NCBI GenBank assembly: GCA_015680685.1
Contig: MNCI01021461.1
Coordinates: 598,784 to 660,783, forward strand
DNA: 62,000 bases
Source of the DNA: Gnetum montanum
Taxonomy: Eukaryota > Streptophyta > Gnetopsida > Gnetales > Gnetaceae
Direction: 5' to 3'
The notes beneath the pieces were generated by a model. The model saw only the letters and a list, made by a program, of their open reading frames with translations. It was not told the origin of the DNA and searched no databases. Each line of letters begins with the position of its first letter. Position 1 is the first letter of the stretch. The position numbers and the translations under genes are program-made. Below, in pieces: positions 1 through 11,441 of this stretch.

Positions 1-806
1 TAGCTCACACACACCATTTCTTACCCTCAGCATAATTTTTAAATGATTTTCTTTCCCTACTATTATCCCTCTAAATTTCAATGTTCCTATGTACCATTAC
101 ATACCCTTTTTCTTAACCACCCAAGTTTTATTGATAAAATCCACATTGTCATCATTCATTGAGCCTTTCAAATTAATGGAATTACCCTAGAACTCCTTGA
201 TAATAACTAATGTCCTCAATTTCCAATGTTAATTTCAAGAAAATCCTTTAAAAAGTCAGTATTTTCATGGCGTCTCATGTCACTAGGGACGTGATATCAC
301 ATACGCGATATCACGTCCCCGCTGCCTATATATAGGTGATCCCCCACAACACTTAGTGTCATTTTGTCATTCAAACGGGGGGAGTTTTTGAAATTTTTCT
401 CTACGACTTGCGATTGAGCGACCCTTGCTTTTCTCACTCTATCTCGCTTGCTGGTGCTCTGATTTTCATTTCATTTGAACCTGCTTAAACCCGAAGTGTT
501 CATCTTAGTCGTGGGGGAGGGAAACTTGCTGAAAAGTGCTTAACTTTTTTGAAATTTATCATCGCCCAAAGGACATCATTTAGGGTAATTAACTCTAACA
601 CTTAGAATAATTGTGCCTAAAAATCATTTAACCCCATAGGTATATTGGGGAACTAAAATGGCAACCACCTACATCACAGGACTCATTATTACAAACTTTT
701 AGGCACTATCACACATGATAACATAAGATCATTAATAAAGGAAAGTAGTAAGGTATAACTTAACTTCAAAAAAAACGTTACTAACACTTGGCCTATGTGA
801 TTACAA
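1..806. other. Non-coding lead-in of element A
   Basis: No coding frame or family match is visible. The stretch lies upstream of the element A accessory ORF and is probably internal untranslated sequence of that element, because no LTR edge (TGATGA or CTCATCA) occurs in it. It holds the promoter-like palindrome listed separately at 286-336. The 5' LTR, gag and pol of element A, if present, are left of the window. Confidence 0.5.
286..336 (+). promoter_or_regulatory. Palindrome plus TATA box upstream of accessory ORF
   Basis: Two perfect 13-base arms, GGGACGTGATATC (286-298) and GATATCACGTCCC (307-319), face each other across 8 bases. A TATATATAG stretch follows at about 327-335. The layout copies the U3 of the A-family LTRs, where GATATC palindromes sit just before a TATA box, but the sequence after the TATA does not match those LTRs and no LTR end is nearby. 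An internal promoter for the accessory ORF is possible; a fragment of an unrelated LTR is the alternative. Confidence 0.45.
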
Positions 807-3556
807 ATGGCCCCGAAACATGGATAACAAGAGGGTATTGCTCAAGGTGGAAAGAAATGATCTCAGAGAGGTGGAAGACAAGGTCCTGCCGGACAACATG
901 TAGAATAGGAGGAGAAATGATTCAGCATTCATCAAGATGGACCCCCTACTGGATGGTCTGGGCAGGTAGAAGGAGGAGCTGTTGCAGTGCCTGAACCTAG
1001 ACAACAACTCATGTTGCCCCAAGATTGTGTTCAGGCTATCCATGAGAAGTCCACATTCACTATGGTGATTGTGGAGTTGAACTTTGAATCATTCATAGAG
1101 TTCGCTCCTGAGGTTGTTAGGGATCACCTCAAAGGGTCTCCCTTATGGCCTGTCCTCTCTAAAAGTGGTGCCTAGTACCTAGGAGAGATGTACCAATTTT
1201 GGCACAATAAGGAGCAAGGCAAAACTGTTAATATTTGTGGTGTGACAGTTGACTTCTCTGCGTAGGCCATTTCAGAAGTGTTAAACCTTTTGAATACAGG
1301 GCCCAAGGTTGCTTGGTTATCCACTCGTTCAGACCCTGATGTGCAAAAGGATTGGTTGGAGAAGGCTTATGGTAGAGATAAAGCATTTGGTGAGTTGAAA
1401 ATGGAAGAGAAGGCTTACTTCAAAATTGGGACATATCACCTCTTCCCCACAAAGGGCCTAAAAAGAATATCGATGTATGCGGCTAGAGGATGTGCAGTGT
1501 TGATGGGAAAGGTTAACGCTAACCTACCCCATCTATATGTGATAGAGATCCTGAGCTGGTTCAAGGAACGAAAGATAGGGAAGATGGCACTGCCTTTCCC
1601 TTGTCTTATTAGAAAGCTTTGCCAACGTGCTGGTATTCAGGGATACACTAATGACATCCTCTGAAAAGCCTAAACTACTTCTTATGCTGAATTGCTAAAG
1701 GTGCTAGCTCCAAGAAAAAGCACTAGCCAAGAGCTGGGACCAGAACTAGAAAAAGAACATATGGCTGGACCTAGTCAACCTATAGCCATAGGTCCCAGCC
1801 AACAACAAGAAGAAGGGCCTAGCATAGGCTAGGATTAGCCGCCACCATCGCAAGACTACAGACCGTCGATGAGCGATTTTAGGGCCATTGCTGAGATGGT
1901 CAGTTAGGGAAGTCATGATGAAGAAAACCTCTTCTGCATCATCGATGATGCCATTCAACCTACGGTTTCATTGGATCGCATAAGGGGAGAAGTATCCATT
2001 CAAACAGAAGGAGGGAAAAATAGATGGTCACAATAGATCTCAGGAAACACAACATCTTTCTAGGTGTAGTTAGAGATTGGTGAAGGGGCCACTGTGGTGG
2101 TCATGCAACACCAGAATACCATGGGAGCTACAGAAGTGATCGCAGAACACATCAAGGAATCCTTCAACATAGCTATTGTGCCACCGACAGATCTCTCAGG
2201 AGCACAAGATGCTCAAAATTTGGCCCGAACCTCGATGACTCCTGGGGAACATGAGGATGTGCTTGATCGATTACTTCAAATAAGGCAAGTAATGATGTCC
2301 CTATTTGATATCCCTTAGGATGTTATAGCAATTTAGTTAGACCTGATTTCCACAAAGAGAAAGTTGGTCTTATCAGAAGTGAGGGCAGAGCATGTTGAAG
2401 CTGAAGTGTAGAAACTACAAGAGCAGCTTGTGGCCTTACAAGCAGCACAGCAGGACCCTCTATAATTTGTTCCCACAGACTAGCTATAAAATTTTAGAAC
2501 CGCGCAACTAATGAAGTTAATCAAAGAGAATAAAAGGGGGTAGATGAAAAGGAGAAGGCTGTTTGGGATGCCTCCGTAGCACAAGCACAAACCCATGCAC
2601 ATCTTAAGGCACTCAAGGCCTTACAAGAAGAAAATAAGCAACTAGTTGTAGAAAATCTTCGATTGACCATTGTGGAAAAGCAAAAGAACGTTCTCAATGA
2701 ATAATTTCATCAATTACGAGAATAATTCATCTAGGTCAACTGAGACGTGAGCCATTTAGCTAGAGAAAATCAAACCCTCTTAATGGAGGAGGTATGCGCC
2801 ATGCGTCAAAAGTCAGCAATTGAGATAAGCGCGTAGCAGAATGAGGCTAAACGAAATGAGAAGCTAAAGGAGCACTTCTATGATTAGGTGGGGATGTATA
2901 AATAGATCCTTGAAAAGGAGATCCATATGACCAAGGCCCAAATCAACACTATCAGTGCTCAACACACTGATTGGTAGGCCATATTGGACACATACGCATT
3001 CATCCGCCAAGCAAAAGTTAAGAACCAGGACTTGACAGAGTACATGGAGTTGGCAAACCTAAGATATATCGACCTTTCCATGTTAACAGTAGGGCACTCG
3101 AGAATAGAGCTTGAGTAGTAGGTAGCTTCCACCCACATCAAATATGAAGTAGAATTTACGGAACGCAAGAGGTTATTGGAGAAACTGGAAGCCACAAATT
3201 CTAAACTTGAGGTGGTAAAAGCCAGTTACCAGGGATAGAAAGATGTCACAACCGACTTGGCTCGATGGCTAACAGACCTTCATGAATACAAGAACAAAGC
3301 TAGAGCCTTTGAGGAGGAACAATGGGTGTTTGTGGCTTGGTATGTCAAGGCCAACCAAATGTTCTCGCAACTACCCTGTCTGTGGAAGGTGTCGACTCCG
3401 TAAAACGTTAGAAAATTAGCATGGATGGCATAAGACCCTTGGACCAAAGAGGAGAAGCTCTAGGCCATACGTCAACGTCATCAAGCCTTAAAGCCTAGAG
3501 CACAAGACAAAGGGAAGGCGCCAATGGAGGAGCCACCTCCACAAGGAACTACATGA
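807..3556 (+). pseudogene. Element A accessory ORF, coiled-coil, decayed
   Basis: The frame starts at ATG 807 (MAPK..., shared with element B) and ends at TGA 3554. About 34 in-frame stops and one frameshift near 2540 interrupt some 915 codons. Codons ~90-290 resemble the putative plant transposon protein domain (PF20167 type, recognised from memory): NICGVTVDFSA near 1240 and LPFPCLIRKLCQRAGI near 1595. Codons ~520-820 are hydrophilic, Glu/Lys/Gln-rich and heptad-like, as in a long coiled coil. A conserved block FVAWYVKANQ follows at ~3329, and the protein ends PPPQGTT. No membrane segment is seen, so a classic envelope protein is unlikely although the position is the env-like slot of Athila elements. 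Most stops are TAG. Molecular function is unknown. Confidence 0.75.
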
Positions 3557-3717
3557 GTTCCAAATTTTTGTAGTAGTAGCACATCTGTGTTGTGTCTTTA
3601 TTTTGTTTTCATTTCACACTACGACATAGTCCCATTCTCACCATCCAATAATCCCATACCTATCCACTGTGTAATAACTGTAACTCGAGGACAAGTTTTC
3701 ATTCAGTCATGAGTGTA
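3557..3717 (+). other. 3' UTR and polypurine site of element A
   Basis: The stretch contains CTCGAGGACAAG at 3684-3695 and ATGAGTGTA directly before the LTR. The equivalent sites in elements B and C read ATGGGGGTA, so the polypurine tract here has lost two G residues. The CTCGAGGACAAG box sits at the same place in element B (15359-15370). The phrase AATAATCCCATACC near 3647 is shared with the 3' UTR of B and, in part, C. Confidence 0.7.
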
Positions 3718-3776
3718 TGATGAGTTGCGGTCATGATATCGCATGCTCATCGCGATATCGTAGCCCACTGCCAGTT

Positions 3777-3790
3777 CTATAAATAAGAGG
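3777..3790 (+). promoter_or_regulatory. TATA box, LTR A
   Basis: CTATAAATAAGAGG is identical in the LTRs of A, B (both copies) and the solo LTR, so this is the conserved core promoter of the family. Confidence 0.75.
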
Positions 3791-3915
3791 TGGCTCTCCC
3801 TTGTTTCATAGTTTTAGAGTTAGATTGTAACTAGACTCTAGTAGTTTTGTCCCTCTAGAGTTAGAATATTTTCCAGTGTCTGCATGCAGTGTGGTGAATG
3901 TAATTGTACAACATC

Positions 3916-3963
3916 CTTTATTCGAGTGTGACGTACTTGGACACACAAATGACTGGAAATAAA
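3916..3963 (+). terminator. Poly(A) region, LTR A
   Basis: AATAAA lies at 3958-3963, preceded by CTTTATTCGAG at 3916-3926. The same pair recurs in all five LTRs of this superfamily in the window, which marks the end of R. Confidence 0.65.
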
Positions 3964-4639
3964 GATTGAGATTACTTCATCATTGCATCATTCACTTTGT
4001 TATTTATTTAATTAATTGTTATTTACTGCTTTCCTAGTTAATACCTCTCACCGTTAAAATCCTAGTAACGCGGAATGAGTACGACTTGATTACGAGCATT
4101 TAAGTGTGACTACTTGGTAACCTAGTAGTGTACCTAGGATCTATGCTTGGTAATCCCGGTGGTAGTTGTGCATGAAGTCTAATATGTGTAAGGATAATCA
4201 AGGAATGGATGCTCATCACACTTAGGCTAGATTAGATTCTCTTACCCTTTCTCTCCTAGCTTAGCGTAGTTAATATTATCTTCCATTGCCTCAGGAGTAG
4301 CATTAGATTAGAAACCCATCATACACCTCACTCAGGACTAAACCATACATGACAAAGCTAATACTAGTCTAGGTGGGAAGATAGTGAACTGTGACCTAAG
4401 GTTAAATATCTAGGTGCCACAACTAGTCCATCTACGGAGTTTGACCGGATCGCTCGTGAAAATGCTCGTATTCGTATGGTTGAGTGTAGGGGTACCTCGC
4501 CACTCATCAGAAGTTTAAGACCATGCTTACCTGGATTATCATCCCACTGAGGCACAATGAAAAAAGGATCAACAAATGGAAGCTTAGTATGGAGCTTCGA
4601 AGGCAAAATGGTTCATAAACCCTTTGTTCCTGCTGGGCC

Positions 4640-6540
4640 AAAATGAAGGGGAATACCTACTTTTAGGGACTTTCCAATACAATGATTCTCATCCTCTCCT
4701 TGATGAGGAGGCCCTTAATTAATGTCTACACTCCACTATAAATAACTCTAGTTCTAGAAAGAATGAATCCCATGACCATGGGGGCTCCAAGGGAGGGAGT
4801 CAAGGTAGGAGTAGTGACAAGCATCACGATAAAGATAAACATGGTGATTATGGATGTGACCAACAAAGAGGGGGTAGCAAAAATTGCTTTGGTGATGGCT
4901 CTTCTTCCTCTTCATCTTCATCATTCTCATCCTATTCCTCAAACTTCAATTGAACCTGCAGAAGGAATAGAGACCGTGATGGAGGGGACTAGTGGAATAG
5001 AGATGATTGTAGATCTCACCAGAAGAGTAAAGACTAGGGGTGTGGGAAATTAAGGGAGGTTCACCATAGAGAATGAAAGGACAATAGGGGCATCATAGAT
5101 GTCATGGCCACAAAGAATGCCATGATTATGATGAGCCTTTGCTTGCAACTAGACACTTGCTAAACATTGCGAAGGCCATGGGAATTCCAACAAGGCACGT
5201 GAAGTATAGCCAAATCAAATAGTTGAACATCAAAAATGTCTCTAAGTTTGAAGGGGGATACAATTTTGATCCACAGAATCATCTTCAAGCCTTTCATGAT
5301 ACATGCACCTTATAGAAGGTTAAAAGAGAATGGAAAAAATTAAAGCTATTTCCCAGGATACTCATCAAAGAGGCTGAAAGTTGGTACTGGTCCTTGGAAT
5401 TGGAATAAATCCATAGGTGGAGTACAATGCTTGAACTCTTGAATGAGAAATATCAAATGTACTCCCAAGTGTCCAACCTGAGAAGGAAGATCCAAGATTA
5501 GAAGCAAGGAATACATGAATCCTTGGATGTCGCCATGGGCAGGTATTACTCTTTGTTGCATTGATGCCTAGGCCATGGCTATTCATAGAGGAAGTAGCTT
5601 TGCCATATCATAAATGGGCTTCGAATAGAAACAAGGAAAACTCTTGGGGTCCATGACCAAGGGAGAATTTTAGAACTAAAGGCCCATTAGATCCAAAGGC
5701 TGATCAAGTAAGTGGTGAAAGAAGAAGGTGAGTTGAGGAAAAGGAAAAGTGTAGAGGAGTACAACCATATCCCTTCATTCACAAAAGGAAGGTTCAATTT
5801 TGTGACAATGAGGAGGAGGAACCACTTGATGAAGTGATGCAATGAAAAATCTTACCAATTCAAAAATATGTTTATGAAATATAAGCCAAGGTATAAAAAA
5901 TCTGGGATTCTCTTGATGAAAAATTCCAAACTACTCTAGGAATCATAGAGGAAAGTAAGAAGAAAAATAGTAGTGATCATGATCGAAGGAGAAAGAAGGA
6001 AGCTTAACGTGCCCATTAGAGAGGTAAGGGCAAAGCTACTATAGTTGAAGAGGTTGTAGATTCCAAACAGATGATGATGGTGGATGTGACATTTGCCAAT
6101 ATAAATAGCCTAAGGGATGTTGTCCAGTTGTGTTACACTTGCAAGAATCCAAGGTTTATGCTTTTAATATTAGGTTGGCAAAATGAAAACACCCAAGAGG
6201 TTGCCTTATCCTCAAGGTAACTATAGGTAGTTCCACCAATAAGCCTATTATCCAAGTGGAGCCTGACCTCAACCTCATGAGTAGTACTAGCAGTGGTAGC
6301 ATTCATTGTCATGGGGAGAGCCACCACCAAGGTAGTAGTCTCCTTATTTTTAGCTAGATACATATGGGTACTATGTTTAGTAGTGCATTTCTCCATGTGA
6401 CTCTTCCAGTCACATCTCTTTTCAACACCACTATAACCCTCCTGAATATTATAGAGCATAATTTCTAAGAGGAGAGTCCCCATTTCCATATTACCCTCGT
6501 CATCCTTCAGCACCTTTACCTCCATCCTTAACTTAGTTGC
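4640..6540 (+). pseudogene. gag remnant, element C unit 1
   Basis: The N-terminal part is Ser/His/Lys-rich (around 4750-4930). Then come DYDEPLLATRHL (~5130), KFEGGYNFDPQNHLQAFHDT (~5250) and the retrotransposon gag core with WKKLKLFPRILI (~5335) and DVAMGRYYSLLH (~5530). A zinc knuckle starts at 6085 as CDIC, with its His position replaced by a stop. A Pro/Tyr/Ser-rich tail follows. The same blocks in the same order occur in unit 2 and in element B (EPLLATTSL, KFSGGYDLDPQQHLQAFYDS), so the assignment is firm although stops and frame changes are frequent. The start codon is not defined. Confidence 0.75.
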
Positions 6541-6729
6541 CACTCACTCCATTCATGCAGGGTGAAATTCAACAAGGGCCATTAACTCTCAGTCAGCTCC
6601 CTAGCTGAGTGTTTCAAATGATAACCATCACAAAAGATCCCTTTTTCTAACCAATAGTCCTACTAAGCCCTCATAGACACTTGTGGTTGCAGACCCTACT
6701 TCTCCTTCCTCCTTTGCAACATCCTTTGA

Positions 6730-7260
6730 TATCCCTTCAAACTAAATGCCTCCTAGAGTGCACATTATAATGTTGACCTATGTAGTCATTGATTGAATAA
6801 AGGCTGGCCACCTTCCTAAGAAGAGAACTAATCCTAGGATTCCCCTCATCTAGTTTCAAATCACTGGGAATGAACCTTGTAGGGCTCTTATGGACTTAAG
6901 TTCTAATATTAATTTTATCTCCCATGAAATGTAAAAAGCCTAGAACCTACCTCCTCTAAAGAAGAGCAACATTATTCTTGAGTTAGTAGATCAATCCATC
7001 ACCATTCCCTTGGGATTGGTGGATGACATTGTGGCCATTGTTTGTGGATGGTCATATCCTATGGACTTCTTGGTGATTTGTGTGGACAATTGTAAGGGGG
7101 ACTTCCCAATAATCATGGGAAGGGCATGGCTGAGTACAATTGATGTGCAACTGTGAATCAAAGACCTCTTCTTTAAGATTTTCAAGGATAATGAATTTGG
7201 AAAAATAGAGAGGAAGCATGTTCCATGCATTGCATACAATGACATAGGGCACCACTGCAT
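6730..7260 (+). pseudogene. Protease remnant, element C unit 1
   Basis: A retropepsin-like domain of the Athila type is visible: ALMDLSSNINFISHEM around 6890 (the usual DLGA has become DLSS), then LVDQSITIPLGLVDDIVAI near 6985 and PIIMGRAWLSTIDVQL near 7110. The aspartate is present, but the following glycine is replaced by serine, so this copy should be inactive even without its stops. It is parallel to the split protease of unit 2. Confidence 0.72.
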
Positions 7261-7679
7261 GTAGAAATTATGAATAATCAAAAGTACAACACTTACAACA
7301 TGTAGGCAGTGTGTTGATGTCACAAAAACTTAAAGGTACCTATACACTGTAGTCATAAAACATGAGGTTATCCAGTGCTTGACAGTTGAATTTGAAAGAA
7401 ATTCAACCTTGTGCATGGAACAAATTGAGATCTTAACTAGTGCATATATAGAAGGCATGGATGAAATAGAGAAAATTCATTGTCAACTCTCCAATGAACC
7501 TAATGAAACTAATTGGGGTGAGTTGAAAATTCTTGAGAACCTTAAATAGGATCCCCTTGAGTTAAAAACTATACCAATAAAAATGGAATACACTTTTTTA
7601 AGAAATGGCAAGCTAGTCATTATCAATGCCAACCTTACTTTTGTACAAAAAAAGAAGCTGTTGGATCCAGTCAACAAAT

Positions 7680-8562
7680 GGAAAATAGCCTTTTCTTGGT
7701 CATATCATGAGTTGACTAGAATTGATCCAAGGATATGACAACATCACATCTACATAGGTTCCTTCATTAAACCAAAGAGGAAACCACAATAGTGGTTGAA
7801 TGCCAAATTGAAGCAAATCATTAAAGAGAAGATTGAACAACTCCTCATGGTAGGGTTCATCTATCCCATTGTGGATAGTGAGTGGGTTATCCCACTTGTG
7901 ATAGTGCCAAAGAAAGGTGGGAAATTCAAGGTATGCATTGATTTTTTAGGTTGTTGAATATGACAACATACAAGGATCACTTTTTGTTGCCATTTGTAGA
8001 CTAGATGTTGGACACCATTTCTAGGCATTTCTTTTACAACTTTTGGATGGTTATAGTGGCCATAACCAAATCTAGATAGTTCTAGAAGATTAGGCACAAG
8101 TCCTTGGGGGACTTTCATATATAGAAAGATGTTTTTCAACTTGTGCAATGCCCTTGCGACTTTCCAATGACTTGTCTTGACCATTTTCAAACAACAAATT
8201 GCTAGTGGGGTGGAAATATTCATGGATGACTTCTCCACCTAGGGGGCTACATTTGAGTAAGCTCAAGACCATCTTAAGTAAGTGCTAATAAGGTGCATGG
8301 AGATAAACCTTAGGCTCAACTTGAAGAAGAACCACTTGATGGTCTAGTAAGGCATTATTTTAAGGTAGAGAATTTTTGGACCTTGAAAAAACAAGGATCA
8401 TCCAAGGAATAACCCACAACCTAAAATAGTTAAAGATGTGAGGTCATTTCTTGGCCACACTAGCTACTACTAGTTCTTCATTGAGAATATCTTTAAGATT
8501 GCTAAATCATTAGTGGAGCGAACAAAGAAGGATGCTTCATTTGTCTGGTCCAATTAGGTGCT
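7680..8562 (+). pseudogene. Reverse transcriptase remnant, element C unit 1
   Basis: Visible blocks are IVPKKGGKFKVCIDF (~7905), EIFMDDFST with the FMDD catalytic box at 8219-8230, and the connection sequence VRSFLGHTSYY with AKSLVERTKKDASFVWSN up to ~8560. Several frameshifts and stops break it. It ends at the point where RNase H should begin, and gag-like sequence of unit 2 follows at once. The FMDD box is intact, unlike that of the chromovirus at 27346. Confidence 0.78.
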
Positions 8563-8570
8563 CATAGAAT

Positions 8571-10190
8571 TAGAAGGAATAAATACTATAATGGAGGTGA
8601 CTAGTGGGATAGAGATGATCATAAATCTCATTGGAATAGTAGAAACCAAGGGCATGGGCAATTAATGAAGGCTCACCACAGTGATCGAAGAGACAATAAG
8701 GGGCATCATAGACATCATGGCCATTGAGAATACCATGATTATGATGAGCCTTTGCTTGCAACCAAAAACACACTGAACATTGTGAAGGCCATTAGGATTC
8801 CAACAAGGCATGTGAATGATATCCTGATCAAATGGTTGAACATGAATAATATCCTAGGTTTGAAGGGGGATACAATTCTAATCCACAAAACCATATTCAA
8901 GCTTGTCAAGATGCATGTGCCTTACAAAACATTGAAAATGAATGGCAAAAATAAAATCTATTTCTAAGGATACTCATCAAAGAGACTAAAAGTTAGTACC
9001 AGTCCTTGGAACTAAAATTAATTCGTAGGTGGATTACAATGCTTGAACTCTTTAATGAAAAATATTAAACATACTCCTAAAAAGGTAGGTCCAACATTGG
9101 AAGTAAGGAAAACTTGAATCCTTAAATGTAGCCATGGGTAGGTATTATTCTTTGTTGCACCAATGGCTAGGCCATGACTATTCTTAGTGGAAGTAGCTTC
9201 ACCATATCATAGATGGGCTCTGAACAAAAACAAGAACTCTTGGGATTTATACCCAAGGGAGACTTTCAGAACTAAGGATCTATAAGATCCAAAGTTTGAT
9301 TGAGTAAGTGGAAAAAAGGAAGGTGAGCTAAGAAAAAGAGAAAGTGCAGAGGAGTATAAATAGGATCCTTAATTAATAAAAGGAAGGTTTGGTTTTATGA
9401 CAATGAGGAGGAGGCACCACTTGATGAAGTGGTGTAACAAAAAATATTGCCAATACAAAAATCTATATTTGAAATATTGACCAAGATAGAAAAAATGTGG
9501 GATTCTCTTGATGAAAAATTTCAAACTACTTTAAGAATTGTAGATGAGAGAAACGAGAAAAGTAGTAGTGGTCATGACTAAAGGAGAAAGAAGAAAGCTT
9601 AATGTATCCATTAGAGGGATAAGGGCAAAGATGCTATAGTTGAAGAGGTTGTGGATTTCAAAATAAATGATGATCATGGGTGTGACATTTGCCAATATGA
9701 ACATCTTAAGGGATGTTATTCAATTGTGTCACACTTGTAGGAATCTGGGATGTACACTCTAAATCCTAGTTTGGAAAAATGATAAACACCTAGGAGGTTG
9801 CCTTATCCTCAAGGCTACTGCAGGTAGTTCCACCAACAAGCTTATTATCTGAGTGGAGCTCCATCTCAACCCCACGAGTAGTACTAGTGATAGTAGTATC
9901 GACAATCATGGGGGATGCCACCACCAAGGCAATAGTACCCTTACCATTAGCTAGATCTATATGGGTACTATGTTTAGCAACCCATTTCTCCACATGACTC
10001 TTCTAGTCATGTCTCTTTTTAGCACCACTACTATCCTCCTGCTTATTATAGAGAAAAATATCCAAGAGGGGAATCCCAATTTCCATATTACCCTCCTCAT
10101 CCTTCTACACCTATACCTCCATCCTTAACTTATTTGCCATCTGTTCCATCCATGTAGGGTGAAATTCTGGCCTAGTTGTAGCAAGGAAAT
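8571..10190 (+). pseudogene. gag remnant, element C unit 2
   Basis: This is a second copy of the gag of unit 1, starting at a sequence equivalent to about 4965 (GAAGGAATA.. at both places). It shows the DEPLLAT block (~8735), KGDTI/LKGD.. followed by the gag core around 8940-9180, and the zinc knuckle CDICQYEHLKGC at 9681, whose fourth ligand is damaged. The N-terminal Ser/His-rich segment of unit 1 is absent, which places the duplication boundary inside gag. Confidence 0.74.
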
Positions 10191-10377
10191 GCTAGAAGGG
10201 CTATTAACTTACAACCAGCTCCCTAGCTGAGTGGTTCAGACACTAAGCCTTAGCAAAGATCCTTTTTGGAATCAATAGTACTACTAAGCCCTCATAAACA
10301 CTTGTGGCTATAGACCCTACTTCTTCTTCCTCTTTTGCAACATCCTTCGAATCCCTTTGAACCAAACACCTCCTAGA

Positions 10378-10562
10378 GTGCACATTGTAATGTTGACCCA
10401 TGTAGTCACTGATTGGATAAAGGGTGGCCACCTTCCTAGGAAGAGAACTGATCTTGGGAGTGTCCTCATCTATTTGAAAATCATTGGAAATGAACCTTTT
10501 AGGGCTCTTATGGACTTAGGTTTTTATATCAATTTGATCTCCCATGAAATGTACATAGCTTG
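10378..10562 (+). pseudogene. Protease 5' part, element C unit 2
   Basis: The segment encodes VHIVMLTHVV..., GNEPFRALMDLGF and INLISHEM, matching unit 1 protease (the aspartate in DLGF is retained). The domain is cut at 10562 by insertion of element B and resumes at 16271 with NLPSLKKSIISLKLI. Rejoined on paper with one copy of GCTTG, it aligns through the break with unit 1 near 6930. Confidence 0.78.
10558..10562 (+). repeat. Left target duplication of element B (GCTTG)
   Basis: GCTTG directly precedes the 5' LTR of B and is repeated at 16271-16275 directly after the 3' LTR. Unit 1 shows the uninterrupted equivalent site near 6935. Confidence 0.93.
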
Positions 10563-10700
10563 TGATGAAGCGCTATATAGTCGATGCATTGAATAGGTTG
10601 CATATATGGGGCCTCGTATGCACAGCCGTGTCGACGTGGCCACGTTGATGCATCCCTTATGCGTCGACTTGGCCCCATTTACGCAGCTGCCTATCTCAGC

Positions 10701-10714
10701 CTATAAATAAGAGG
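10701..10714 (+). promoter_or_regulatory. TATA box, 5' LTR of B
   Basis: CTATAAATAAGAGG, identical to LTR A and the solo LTR. Confidence 0.75.
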
Positions 10715-10839
10715 GCCTTCCACCTCGTTCAGGCATCTATCTATTAATTTTAGCAAAGCTCTTGCATTTTATTTCCATAGGAGTTAGATTATTTTTCCAA
10801 GTGCATGCCCGCAGTGTGATGTTTGTAATTGTATGACAC

Positions 10840-10887
10840 CTTTATTCGAGTTTGACGTACTTGGACATGCACATGATCAGCAATAAA
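10840..10887 (+). terminator. Poly(A) region, 5' LTR of B
   Basis: CTTTATTCGAG at 10840-10850 and AATAAA at 10882-10887, spaced as in LTR A. Confidence 0.65.
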
Positions 10888-11441
10888 GATCGAGATTACA
10901 TCATCATTGTAGCATTCACTTAGTTTAATTATTTAATTATTATTATTATTTATTATTTTCTTAGTTAATATTTCTTTATCATCATTTACTATTCCTGTTG
11001 TTAAATGCGGAATGAGTACGACTTAATCACGAGCATTTAAGTGTGACTACTTGGTAACTCAGTAGCGTACCTAGGATCTATGCTTGTTAACCCCAGTAGT
11101 AGTCATGCACGAGGTCCAAGATGTGTATGGATGATTAAGGAACGAATGCTCATCGCACTTAGGTTAGCTTAGACTTCAGTTCCTATTACTCATTAGTTTA
11201 ATCAAGATTATTCTCCATTGTCTCTAGGAGTAGCACTAATTTAGGATTACATCATATGCCTCACTCTGGACTAAACCATATGTGACAAAGTAAATACTAG
11301 TCCAGGTGGGAAGATAGTGAACTGCGATCAACGTGTAACTATCTAGATACCACAACTAGCCTATCCACGGAGTTCGACCGGATCGCACGTGAATGCTTGT
11401 ATTCGTATGGTTGAGTGTAGGGGAAACTAGCCACTCATCAT

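Larger units (their letters stand above)
3718..4509 (+). repeat. 3' LTR of element A
   Basis: The LTR runs from TGATGAG to CTCATCA (792 bp). It closely matches the 3' half of the solo LTR at 34929-35970, including the last 70 bases. U3 is only about 59 bp before the TATA box and consists mostly of GATATC-type palindromes (CGATATCG at 3753-3760). It is followed by GAAGT (4510-4514), the likely right target duplication; the left partner is outside the window. The sequence to the right belongs to element C, so A appears to have landed in the 5' part of C. Confidence 0.88.
10563..11440 (+). repeat. 5' LTR of element B
   Basis: The LTR runs from TGATGAAGCG to CTCATCA. U3 is 138 bp before the TATA box and carries a GTGTCGACGTGG core, a CpG-decayed form of the perfect palindrome in the partner LTR. 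The U5 side contains the AGTACGACTT and GGTAACTCAGTAGCG phrases found in every LTR of the A family. Confidence 0.93.

Noticed and set aside
3718-4509. LTR A as the 5' LTR of element C
   Set aside because: No primer binding site follows it, whereas a polypurine region and accessory ORF precede it, so it is the 3' LTR of element A.
4364-4606. Minus-strand open frames over the LTR A edge and element C
   Set aside because: The frame crosses an LTR boundary and shows no domain; it is a shadow of plus-strand sequence.
6133-6543. 136-codon minus-strand open frame
   Set aside because: It lies opposite the Pro-rich gag tail and recurs in damaged form opposite unit 2; no domain is visible and the plus-strand gag explains the sequence.
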